Made by a program: the position numbers and the translations under genes. A DNA stretch of 64,000 nt from Camarhynchus parvulus (Eukaryota > Chordata > Aves > Passeriformes > Thraupidae), in the NCBI RefSeq assembly GCF_901933205.1, contig NW_022148699.1, positions 1 to 64,000 of the forward strand. The letters are read 5' to 3'. Position 1 is the first letter of the stretch; each line of letters opens with the position of its first letter. Below the pieces are notes generated by a model. That model saw nothing but the letters and a program-made list of their open reading frames with translations, was not told the DNA's origin and did not search any database. Below, in pieces: positions 22,201 to 33,500 of the stretch.

Positions 22201-25200
22201 TCCTTGATGGCAGATTGTGGGACTCCGTTAGCACTATCAAACCAGCCCGAGTTGGCACTGGTGCCAGCTTGGGTCTGGGAGACATCCTGTGCATCGCGGA
22301 TTTTCAGGAGCCAGCCGCCAACCCCGGCCTATGGCCCCCAAACATAAACAACGGGCCTTTCCCTCTGAAACAAAAGTCACCAGCCCCGGTCCTTGATGGC
22401 AGATTGTGGGACCTCGTTAGCACTATCAAACCAGCCCGAGTTGGCACTGGTGCCAGCTTGGGTCTGGGAGGCATCCCACGAATCGGATTTTCAGGAGCCA
22501 GCCGCCACTCCGGCCTATGGCCCCCAAATATAAACAACGGGCCTTCCCTCTGAAACAAAAGTCACCAGCCCCGTCCTGATGGCAGATTGTGGGACTCCGT
22601 TGGCACTATCAAACCAGCCCGAAGTTGGCACTGGTGCCAGCTTGGGTCTGGGAGGCATCCTGCGTATCGCGGATTTTCAGGAGCCAGCCGGCCACTCCGG
22701 TCTATGGCCCCCAAACATAAACAACGGGTCTTTCCTCTGAAACAAAAAGTCACCAGCCCCGGTCCTTGATGGCAGATTGTGGGACTCGTTGGCACTACCA
22801 AACCAGCCCGAAGTTGGCACTGGTGCCAGCTTGGGTCTGGGGAGGCATCCTGCGTATCGCGGGATTTTCAGGAGCCAGCCGGCCATCCGGCCTATGGCCC
22901 CAAACATAAACAACGGGCCTTCCCTCTGAAACAAAAATCACGAGCCCCGGTCCTTGATGGCAGATTGTGGGACCTCGCGCCACTATCAAACCAGCCCAAG
23001 TTGGCACTGGTGCCAGCTTGGGTCTGGGAGGCATCCCGCGTATCGCGGATTTTCAGGAGCCAGCGGCCACTCCGGGCCTATGGCCCCAAACATAAACAAC
23101 GGCGCCCTTCCCTCTGAAACAAAAGTCACCAGCCCCGGTCCTTGATGGCAGATTGTGGGACTCCGTTGGCACTATCAAACCAGCCCGAGTTGGCACTGGT
23201 GCCAGCTTGGGTCTGGGAGGCATCCTGAGTATCGCGGATTTTCAGGAGCCAGCCGCGCCTCGCCCGCCTAGGCCCCCAAACAAACAACGGCCTTCCCTCT
23301 GAAAACAAAGTCACCAGCCCCGGCCTGATGGCAGATTGTGGGACTCCGTTGGCACTATCAAACCAGCCTGAGTTGGCACTGGTGCCAGCTTGGGTCTGGG
23401 AGGCATCCTGCGTATCGTGGATTTTCAGGAGCCAGCCGGGCCAACCCGCCTATGGCCCCCAACATAAACAACGGGCCTTGCCCTCTGAAACAAAACTCAC
23501 CAGCCCCGGTCCTTGATGGCAGATTGTGGGACTCCGTTGGCACTATCAAACCAGCCCGAGTTGGCACTGGTGCCAAGCTGGGCCTGGGAGGCATCCTGCG
23601 TATCGCTGGATTTTCAGGAGCCAGCCGCCAACCGGCCTATGGCCCCCAAACATAAACAACGGGCCTTTCCCTCTGAAACAAAAGTCACCAGCCCCGGTCC
23701 TTGATGGCAGATTGGGGGACTCCGTTAGCACTATCAAACCAGCCCGAGTTGGCACTGGTGCCAGCTTGGGTCTGGGAGGCATCCTGCGATCGCGGATTTT
23801 CAGGAGCCAGCCGCCACTGCGTCTACGGCCCCAAACATAAATCAACGGGCCTTTCCCTCTGAAACAAAAGTCACCAGCCCCGTTCCTTGATGGCAGATTG
23901 TGGGACTCGTTAGCACTATCAAACCAGCCCGAGTTGGCACTGGTGCCAGCTTGGGTCTGGGAGGCATCCTGGTATCGTGTGAATTTTCAGGAGCCAGCCG
24001 GCCAACCGGGCCATGGCCCCCAAACATAAACAACGGGCCTTTCCCCTGAAACAAAAGTCACCAGCCCCGTCCTTGATGGCAGATTGTGGGACTCGCTGGC
24101 ACATCAAACCAGCCCGAGTTGGCACTGGTGCCAGCTTGGGTCTGGGAGGCATCCTGCGTATCGCTGGATTTTCAGGAGCCAGCCGCCACCTCGGCCTAGG
24201 CCCCTCAAACATAAACAACGGGCCTTTCCTCTGAAACAAAAGTCACCAGCCCCGGCCTTGATGGCAGATTGTGGGAACTGCTAGGCACTATCAAACCAGC
24301 CCGAAGTTGGCACTGGTGCCAGCTTGGGTCTGGGAGGCATCCGCGTATCGTGGATTTTCAGGAGCCAGCCGGCTACCCGGCCTATGGCCCCCAAACAAAA
24401 AACGGGCCTTCCCTCTGAAACAAAAGTCACCAGCCCCGGTCCTTGATGGCAGATTGTGGGACTCCGCTAGCACTATCAAACCAGCCCGAGTTGGCACTGG
24501 TGCCAGCTTGGGTCTGGGAGGCATCCTGCGTACGGTATTTTCAGGAGCCAGCCGCTACTCCGGCCTATGGCCCCCAAACATAAACAACGGGCCTTTCCCT
24601 CTGAAACAAAAGTCACCAGCCCCGGTCCTTGATGGCAGATTGTGGGACTCCGTTGGCACTATCAAACCAGCCCGAGTTGGCACTGGTGCCAGCTTGGGTC
24701 TGGGAGGCATCCTGTGTATCGCGATTTTCAGGAGCCAGCCGGCCACTCCGGCCTATGGCCCCCAAACATAAACAACGGGCCTTTCCTTCTGAAACAAAAG
24801 TCACCAGCCCCGGTCCTTGATGGCAGATTGTGGGACTCGTTGGCACTATCAAACCAGCCCGAGTTGGCACTGGTGCCAGCTTGGGTCTGGGAGGCATCCT
24901 GCGTATCGCGGGATTTTCAGGAGCCAGCCGCCACTCGGGCCTATGGCCCCCAAACATAAACAACGGCCTTTCCCTCTGAAACAAAAGTCACCAGCCCCGG
25001 TCCTTGATGGCAGATTGTGGGACTCCGTTGGCACTATCAAACCAGCCCGAGTTGGCACTGGTGCCAGCTTGGGTCTGGGAGGCATCCTGCGACGGATTTT
25101 CAGGAGCCAGCCGGGCCACCCGGCCTATGGCCCCCAAACATAAACAACGGCCTTTTCCCTCTGAAACAAAAGTCACCAGCCCCGGTCCTTGATGGCAGAT

Positions 25201-25345
25201 TGTGGGACTCCGTTGGCACTATCAAACCAGCCCGAGTTGGCACTGGTGCCAGCTTGGGTCTGGGAGGCATCCTGGCGTATGCTGATTTTCAGGAGCCAGC
25301 CGGCCAACCGGCCTATGGCCCCCAACATAAACAACGGGCCTTGCC

Positions 25346-27430
25346 CTCTGAAACAAAAGTCACCAGCCCCGGTCCTTGATGGCAGATTGTGGGACTCCGT
25401 TGGCACTATCAAACCAGCCCAAATTGGCACTGGTGCCAGCTTGGGTCTGGGAGGCATCCTGTGTATCGTGTATTTTCAGGAGCCAGCCGGCCACTCCGGG
25501 CCTATGGCCCCAAACATAAACAACGGGCCTTAACCTCTGAAACAAAAGTCACCAGCCCCGGTCCTTGATGGCAGATTGTGGGACTCCGTTGGCACTATCA
25601 AACCAGCCCGAGTTGGCACTGGTGCCAGCTTGGGTCTGGGAGGCATCCTGCGTACGCCGATTTTCAGGAGCCAGCCGCCACTCCGGCCTATGGCCCCCAA
25701 ACATAAACAACGGGCCTTACCCTCTGAAACAAAAGTCACCAGCCCCGGTCCTTGATGGCAGATTGTGGGACTCCGTTGGCACTATCAAACCAGCCCGAGT
25801 TGGCACTGGTGCCAGCTTGGGTCTGGGAGGCATCCTGCGTATCTCTATTTTCAGGAGCCAGCCGGCACTCCGGCCTATGGCCCCCAAACATAAACAACGG
25901 GCATTGCCCTCTGAAACAAAAAAGTCACGAGCCCCGGCCTTGATGGCAGATTGTGGGACTCCATTGGCACTAGGAAACAAGCCCGAGTTGGCATTGGTGC
26001 CAGCTTGGGTCTGGGAGGCATCCTGCGTATCGCGGATTTTCAGGAGCCAGCCGGCCACTCCGGGCCTAGGGCCCCCAAACATAAACAACGGGCCTTTCCC
26101 TCTGAAACAAAAGTCACCAGCCCCGGTCCTTGATGGCAGATTGTGGGACTCCGTTAGCACTATCAAACCAGCCCGAGTTGGCACTGGTGCCAGCTTGGGT
26201 CTGGGAGGCATCCTGCGTATCGCGGATTTTCAGGAGCCAGCCGCCACCCGGCCTATGGCCCCCAAACATAAACAACGGGCATTGACCTCTGAAACAAAAG
26301 TCACCAGCCCCGGTCCTTGATGGCAGATTGTGGGACTCTGTTGGCACTATCAAAGCAGCCTGAGTTGGCTCTTGTGCCAGCTTTGGTCTGGGAGGCATCC
26401 TGTGTATCGTGTATTTTCAGGAGCTAGCCGGCCACTCCGGCCTATGGCCCCAAACATAAACAACGGGCCTTGCCCTCTGAAACAAAAAGTCACGAGCCCC
26501 GGCCTTGATGGCAGATTGTGGGACTCCGTTGGCACTATCAAACAAGCCAGAGTTGGCACTGGTGCCAGCTTGGGTCTGGGAGGCATCTTGTGTATTGTGT
26601 ATTTTCAGGAGCCAGCCGCCAATCCGGGCCTATGGCGCCCAAATATAAACAACGGGCCTTACCCTCTGTAACAAAAGTCACCAGCCCCGGTCCTTGATGG
26701 CAGATTGTGGGACTCGTTGGCACTATCAAACCAGCCCGAGTTGGCACTGGTGCCAGCTTGGGTCTGGGAGGCATCCTGCGTAATGCCGATTTTCAGGAGC
26801 CAGCCGCCACCCGGGCCTATGGCCCCCAAACATAAACAACGGGCCTTTCCCTCTGAAACAAAAGTCACCAGCCCCGGTCCTTGATGGCAGATTGTGGGAC
26901 TCTGTTAGCACTATCAAACCAGCCTGAGTTGGCACTGGTGCCAGCTTGGGTCTGGGAGGCATCCTGCGTACCGTGGATTTTCAGGAGCCAGCCGGCCAAC
27001 CCGGCCTATGGCCCCCAACATAAACAACGGGCCTTGCCCTCTGAAACAAAACTCACCAGCCCCGGTCCTTGATGGCAGATTGTGGGACTCCGTTGGCACT
27101 ATCAAACCAGCCTGAGTTGGCACTGGTGCCAGCTTGGGTCTGGGAGGCATCCCGCGTAACTTCTTTTTCAGGAGCCAGCCGGCCATTCCGGTCTATGGCC
27201 CCCAAATATAATCAACGGGCCTTTCCCTCTGAAACAAAAGTCACCAGCCCCGGTCCTTGATGGCAGATTGTGGGACTCCGTTGGCACTATCAAACCAGCC
27301 CGAGTTGGCACTGGTGCCAGCTTGTGTCTGGGAGGCATCCTGTGTATCGTGGTATTTTCAGGAGCCAGCCGGCAAACCGCGTCTATGGGGCCCCAAACAA
27401 AATCAACGGGCCTTTCCCTCTGAAACAAAA
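25346..27430 (+). repeat. Higher-order block 2, second copy (11 monomers)
   Basis: This part repeats the order of rare variants at 12.05-14.15 kb (offset about 13,290), including the adjacent units with GGAGCTAGCC and GCATCTTGTGTATTGTG, then CGTAACTTC with AAATATAATCAACGG, then GGCAAA followed by GTCTATGGGG. It differs from the left copy mainly by one-base gaps (for example GCCGCCAATCC for GCCGGCCAATCC), which explains the small shrinkage of the offset from 13,295 to 13,280. Confidence 0.82.
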
Positions 27431-27700
27431 GTCACCAGCCCCGGTCCTTGATGGCAGATTGTGGGACTCCGTTGGCACTATCAAACCAGCCCGAAGTTGG
27501 CACTGGTGCCAGCTTGGGTCTGGGAGGCATCCTGCGTATTGCGGATTTTCAGGAGACAGCCGGCCACTCTGGGCTACGCGCCCCAAACATAAACAACGGG
27601 CCTTACCCTCTGAAACAAAAGTCACGAGCCCCGGCCTTGATGGCAGATTGTGGGACCCGTTGGCACTATCAAACCAGCCCGAGTTGGCACTGGTGCCAGC
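27150..27700 (+). repeat. Three-monomer block (also at 30.37-30.92 kb and 10.27-10.76 kb)
   Basis: Three successive unusual monomers (CGTAACTTC with AAATATAATC; GGCAAA with GTCTATGGGG; GGAGACAGCC with GGGCTACGCGCCCC) are followed by GTCACGAGCCCCGGCC and GGGACCCGTTGG. The same order is at 30,371-30,920, offset about 3,216-3,220 or 17 monomers, and the first three are at 10,271-10,760. At this point the right flank of block 2 switches from resembling 14 kb to resembling 10.5 kb, so it marks a recombination breakpoint between duplicated segments. Confidence 0.75.
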
Positions 27701-29549
27701 TTGTGTCTGGGAGGCATCCTGCGTATCGTGGATTTTCAGGAGCCAGCCGGCCACCCGGGCCTATGGCCCCCAAACATAAACAACGGGCCTTTCCCTCTGA
27801 AACAAAAGTCACCAGCCCCGGTCCTTGATGGCAGATTGTGGGACTCCGTTGGCACTATCAAACCAGCCCGAGTTGGCACTGGTGCCAGCTTGGGTCTGGG
27901 AGGCATCCTGCGTATCGCGGATTTTCAGGAGCCAGCCGGCCACCCGGGCCTATGGCCCCCAACATAAACAACGGGCATTGCCCCTCTGAAACAAAAAGTC
28001 ACCAGTCCCGGTCCTTGATGGCAGATTGTGGGACTCTGATGGCACTATCAAACCAGCCCGAAGTTGGCACTGGTGCCAGCTTGGGTCTGGGAGACATCCT
28101 GCGTATCGCGGATTTTCAGGAGCCAGCCGGGCCACTCCGGCCTATGGCCCCCAAACATAAACAACGGGCCTTTCCCTCTGAAACAAAAGTCACCAGCCCC
28201 GGCCTTGATGGCAGATTGTGGGACTCCGTTAGCACTATCAGCCCAGCCCGAGTTGGCACTGGTGCCAGCTTGGGTCTGGGAGGCATCCTGCGTACGCTGG
28301 ATTTTCAGGAGCCAGCCGCCACCGGGCCTATGGCCCCCAAACATAAACAACGGGCCTTTCCCTCTGAAACAAAAGTCACCAGACCCGGCCTTGATGGCAG
28401 ATTGTGGGACTCCGTTGGCACTATCAAACCAGCCCGAGTTGGCACTGGTGCCAGCTTGGGTCTGGGGAGACATCCTGAGTATCGCTGGATTTTCAGGAGC
28501 CAGCCGGCCACTCCGGGCCTATGGCCCCCAAACATAAACAACGGGCATTGCCCTCTGAAACAAAAGTCACGAGCCCCGGTCCTTGATGGCAGATTGTGGG
28601 ACTCGTTGGCACTATCAAACCAGCCCGAGTTGGCACTGGTGCCAGCTTGGGTCTGGGAGGTATCCCTGCGTATCGCGGATTTTCAGGAGCCACGCCCGCC
28701 ACTCCGGCCTATGGCCCGCAAACATAAACAACAGGTATTTCCCTCTGAAACAAAAGTCACCAGCCCCGGTCCTTGATGGCAGATTGTGGGACTCGGTTAG
28801 CACTATCAAACCAGCCCGAGCTGGCACTGGTGCCAGCTTGGGTCTGGGAGATATCCGCGTGTTGTGGATTTTCAGGAGCCAGCCGGCCACCCGGGCCTAT
28901 GGCCCCCAAACATAAACAACGGGCCTTTCCCTCTGAAACAAAAAGTCACCAGCCCCGGTCCTTGATGGCAGATTGTGGGACTCGTTAGCACTATCAAACC
29001 AGCCTGAGTTGGCACTGGTGCCAGCTTGGGTCTGGGAGGCATCCTCGCGTAACTTGTTTTTCAGGAGCCAGCCGGCAACTCCGGTCTATGGCCCCCAAAC
29101 ATAAACAACGGGCCTTTCCCTCTGAAACAAAAGTCACCAGCCCCGGTCCTTGATGGCAGATTGTGGGACTCCGTTGGCACTATCTAACCAGCCCGAGTTG
29201 GCACTGATGCCAGCTTGGGTCTGGGAGGCATCCTGTGTTTCGTGTATTTTCAGGAGCCAGCCGGCCAATCTGGGTTTATGGGGCCCAAACATACACAACG
29301 GGTCTTACCCTCTGAAACAAAAGTCACCAGCCCCGGTCCTTGATGGCAGATTGTGGGACTCCGTTGGCACTATCAAACCACCCCGAGTTGGCACTGGTGC
29401 CAGCTGGGGTCTGGGAGGCATCCTGCGTATCGTGGATTTTCAGGAGCCAGCCGGCCACTCCGGGCCTATGGCCCCCAAACATAAACAACGGGCCTTTCCC
29501 TCTGAAACAAAAGTCACCAGCCCCGGTCCTTGATGGCAGATTGTGGGAC
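27701..29549 (+). repeat. 190-bp satellite, subfamily C, between higher-order blocks
   Basis: Ordinary head-to-tail monomers, with several carrying GAGACATCC (28,091; 28,467), GAGGTATCC (28,657) or GAGATATCC (28,848) in place of GAGGCATCC, and GGCCCGCAAAC near 28,713. The monomer at 29,040-29,100 (CGCGTAACTTG) resembles the CGTAACTTC type, and the next one has GTTTATGGGG. Confidence 0.85.
28819..28838. other. Extended 20-base dyad variant (example)
   Basis: A T-to-C change turns CGAGTTGG into CGAGCTGG, so the dyad becomes AGCTGGCAC, TG, GTGCCAGCT with nine-base arms. The same variant is seen at 57,918-57,937 and near 58,677, 59,559, 62,907 and 63,650, mainly toward the right edge. The longer arms also create a second AluI site (AGCT). 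Confidence 0.75.
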
Positions 29550-32500
29550 TCCGTTGGCACTATCAAACCAGCCCGAGTTGGCACTGGTGCCATCTTGGGT
29601 CTGGGAGGCATCCTGCGTATCGCCGATTTTCAGGAGCCCGCCGGCCACTCCGGGCCTATGGCCCCCAAACATAATCAACGGGCCTTTCCCTCTGAAACAA
29701 AAGTCACCAGCCCCGGCCTTGATGGCAGATTGTGGGACTCGTTAGCACTATCAAACCAGCCCGAGTTGGCACTGGTGCCAGCTTGGGTCTGGGAGGCATC
29801 CTGAGTATCGTGGATTTTCAGGAGCCAGCCGGGCCACTCCGGCCTATGGCCCCCAAACATAAACAACGGGCATTGCCCTCTGAAACATAACTCACCAGCC
29901 CCGGTCCTTGATGGCAGATTGTGGGACTCCGTTGGCACTATCAAACCAGCCTGAGTTGGCACTGGTGCCAGCTTGGGTCTGGGCGTATCCCGTGACGCGG
30001 ATTTTCAGGAGCCAGCCGGCCACTCCGGGCCTATGGCCCGCAAACATAAACAACAGGCATTTCCCTCTGAAACAAAAAGTCACCAGCCCCGGTCCTTGAT
30101 GGCAGATTGTGGGACTCGCGTAGCACTATCAAACCAGCCCGAGTTGGCACTGGTGCCAGCTTGGGTCTGGGAGGTATCCCGCGATCGCGGATTTTCAGGA
30201 GCCAGCCGGCCACTCCGGGCCTATGGCCCCCAAAAAAAAACAACGGGCCTTTCCCTCTGAAACAAAAGTCACCAGCCCCGGTCCTTGATGGCAGATTGTG
30301 GGACTCCGTTAGCACTATCAGACCAGCCTGAGTTGGCACTGGTGACAGCTTGGGTCTGGGAGGCATCCTGCGTAGCTTCTTTTTTCAGGAGCCAGCCGGC
30401 CATTCCGGGTCTATGGCCCCCAAATATAATGAACGGGCCTTTCCCTCTGAAACAAAAAGTCACCAGCCCCGGTCCTTTATGGCAGATTGTGGGACTCCGT
30501 TGGCACTATCAAACCAGCCCGAGTTGGCACTGGTGCCAGCTTGGGTCTGGGAGGCATCCTGTGTATCGCGGAATTTTCAGGAGCCAGCCGGCAACTCCGG
30601 TGTCTATGGGCCCCAAACATAATCAACGGGCCTTTCCCTCTGAAACAAAAGTCACCAGCCCCGGTCCTTGATGGCAGATTGTGGGACTCCGTTGGCAATA
30701 TCAAACCAGCCCGAGTTGGCACTGGTGCCAGCTTGGGTCTGGGAGGCATCCTGCGTATCGCCGATTTTCAGGAGCCAGCCGGCCACTCTGGGCTACACGC
30801 CCCCAAACATAAACAACGGGCCTTTCCCTCTGAAACAAAAGTCACGAGCCCCGGCCTTGATGGCAGATTGTGGGACCCGTTGGCACTATCAAACCAGCCC
30901 GAGTTGGCACTGGTGCCAGCTTGGGTCTGGGAGGCATCCTGCGTATCGCGGATTTTCAGGAGCCCGCCCGGCCACCGGCCTATGGCCCCCAAACATAAAC
31001 AACGGGCCTTGCCCTCTGAAACAAAAGTCACCAGTCCCGGCCTTGATGGCAGATTGTGGGACTCGTTAGCACTATCAAACCAGCCCGAGTTGGCACTGTT
31101 GCCAGCTTGGGTCTGGGAGGCATCCTGCGTATCGTGGATTTTCAGGAGCCAGCCGGCCACTCCGGCCTATGGCCCCCAAACATAAACAACGGGCCTTTCC
31201 CTCTGAAACAAAAGTCACCAGCCCCGGTCCTTGATGGCAGATTGTGGGACTCCGTTGGCACTATCAAACCAGCCCGAGTTGGCACTGGTGCCAGCTTGGG
31301 TCTGGGAGGCATCCTGAGTATCGCGGATTTTCAGGAGCCAGCCGGCCACCGGGCCTATGGCCCCCAAACATAAACAACGGGCCTTTCCCTCTGAAACAAA
31401 AGTCACCAGCCCCGGTCCTTGATGGCACATTGTGGGACTCCGTTGGCACTATCAAACCAGCCCGAATTGGCACTGGTGCCAGCTTGGGTCTGGGAGGCAT
31501 CCTGCGTACGCTGGATTTTCAGGAGCCAGCCGGCCACTCCGGGCCTATGGCCCCCAAACATAAACAACGGGCCTTGCCCTCTGAAACAAAAAGTCACGAG
31601 CCCCGGTACATGATGGCACATTGTGGGACTCCCTCGGCACTATCAAACAAGCCCGAGTTGGCACTGGTGCCAGCTTGGGTCTGGGAGGCATCCTGCGTAT
31701 CGCGGATTTTCAGGAGCCAGCCGGCCACTCCGGGCCTATGGCCCCCAAACATAATCAACGGGCCTTTCCCTCTGAAACAAAAGTCACCAGCCCCGGTCCT
31801 TGATGGCAGATTGTGGGACTCCGTTGGCACTATCAAACCAGCCCGAGTTGGCACTGGTGCCAGCTTGGGTCTGGGAGGCATCCTGCGTATCGTATTTTCA
31901 GGAGCCAGCGCGCCACTCCGGCCTATAGCCCCCAAACATAAACAACGGGCCTTTCCCTCTGAAACAAAAGTCACCAGCCCCGGTCCTTGATGGCAGATTG
32001 TGGGACTCCGTTGGCACTATCAAACCAGCCCGAGTTGGCACTGGTGCCAGCTTGGGTCTGGGAGGCATCCCTGCGTATCGCGGATTTTCAGGAGCCAGCC
32101 GGCCACCCGGGCCTATGGCCCCCAAACATAAACAACGGGCATTGCCCTCTGAAAAAAAAAGTCACCAGCCCCGGTCCTTGATGGCAGATTGTGGGACTCC
32201 GTTGGCACTATCAAACCAGCCCAAATTGGCACTGGTGCCAGCTTGGGTCTGGGAGGCATCCTGTGTACGCGTATTTTCAGGAGCCAGCCGGCCACCCGGG
32301 CCTATGGGCCCCAAACATAAACAACGGGCCTTTCCCTCTGAAACAAAAGTCACCAGCCCCGGTCCTTGATGGCAGATTGTGGGACTCCGTTGGCACTATC
32401 AAACCAGCCCGAGTTGGCACTGGTGCCAGCTTGGGTCTGGGAGGCATCTCTGCGTATCGCCGGATTTTCAGGAGCCAGCCGGCCACTCCGGCCTATGGCC

Positions 32501-33500
32501 CCCAAACATAAACAACGGGCCTTACCCTCTGAAACAAAAGTCACCAGCCCCGGTCCTTGATGGCAGATTGTGGGACTCCGTTGGCACTATCAAACCAGCC
32601 CGAGTTGGCACTGGTGCCAGCTTGGGTCTGGGAGGCATCCCGTGTATCTGGTATTTTCAGGAGCCAGCCGGCCACTCCGGGCCTATGGCCCCAAACATAA
32701 ACAACGGGCCTTTCCCTCTGAAACAAAAGTCACCAGCCCCGGTCCTTGATGGCAGATTGTGGGACTCCGTTGGCACTATCAAACAAGCCCGAGTTGGCAC
32801 TGGTGCCAGCTTGGGTCTGGGAGGCATCCCGCGTATCGTGGATTTTCAGGAGCCAGGCCGGCCACTCCGGGCCTATGGCCCCCAAACATAAACAACGGGC
32901 CTTTCCCTCTGAAACAAAAGTCACCAGCCCCGGTCCTTGATGGCAGATTGTGGGACTCCGTTGGCACTATCAAACCAGCCCGAGTTGGCACTGGTGCCAG
33001 CTTGGGTCTGGGAGGCATCCCGCGTATCGTGGATTTTCAGGAGCCAGCCGGCCACTCCGGCCTATGGCCCCCAAACATAAACAACGGGCCTTTCCCTCTG
33101 AAACAAAAAGTCACCAGCCCCGGTCCTTGATGGCAGATTGTGGGACTCCGTTGGCACTATCAAACCAGCCCGAGTTGGCACTGGTGCCAGCTTTGGTCTG
33201 GGAGGCATCCTGTGTATCGTGTATTTTCAGGAGCTAGCCGCCACTCGGGTCCTATGCCCCCAAACATAAACAACGGGCCTTGCCCTCTGAAACAAAAGTC
33301 ACGAGCCCCGGTCCTTGATGGCAGATTGTGGGACTCCGTTGGCACTATCAAACCAGCCCGGAGTTGGCACTGGTGCCAGCTTGGGTCTGGGAGGCATCTT
33401 GCGTATCGTGTATTTTCAGGAGCCAGCCGGCCACTCCGGGCCTATGGCCCCCAAACATAAACAACGGGCCTTTCCCTCTGAAACAAAAAGTCACCAGCCC
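29550..33500 (+). repeat. Higher-order block 1, second copy (21 monomers)
   Basis: This block carries the variant series of 9.45-13.40 kb with offsets of 20,097 to 20,105. The shared marks include a CCCC plus long A run near 30,227, CGTAGC before a T-rich variable segment at 30,371, TACACGCC at 30,795, the GATGGCACATTG change at 31,421, GGTACATGATGG at 31,605, CCCAAATTGG at 32,220 and GGAGCTAGCC near 33,230. Differences between the copies are scattered substitutions and one-base gaps. Confidence 0.85.

Larger units (their letters stand above)
15941..25345 (+). repeat. 190-bp satellite, subfamily C, indel-rich part (about 50 monomers)
   Basis: The same monomer continues but almost every copy has several one- or two-base gaps or insertions. 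Unit starts at 16285, 19989 and 24629 imply a mean spacing near 185-186 bases. The changes gather at CpG-containing words: GACTCCGTTGG becomes GACTCGTTGG or GACCCGTGG, CCCGAGTT becomes CCCGAAGTT, CCGGCCACTCCGGG becomes CCGCCACCCGG, and CCCCGGTCC becomes CCCCGTCC. CpG-poor words such as GGTGCCAGCTTGGGTCTGGG stay intact. This pattern fits consensus error at modified CpGs or in difficult contexts; genuine decay is possible. Confidence 0.9.
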
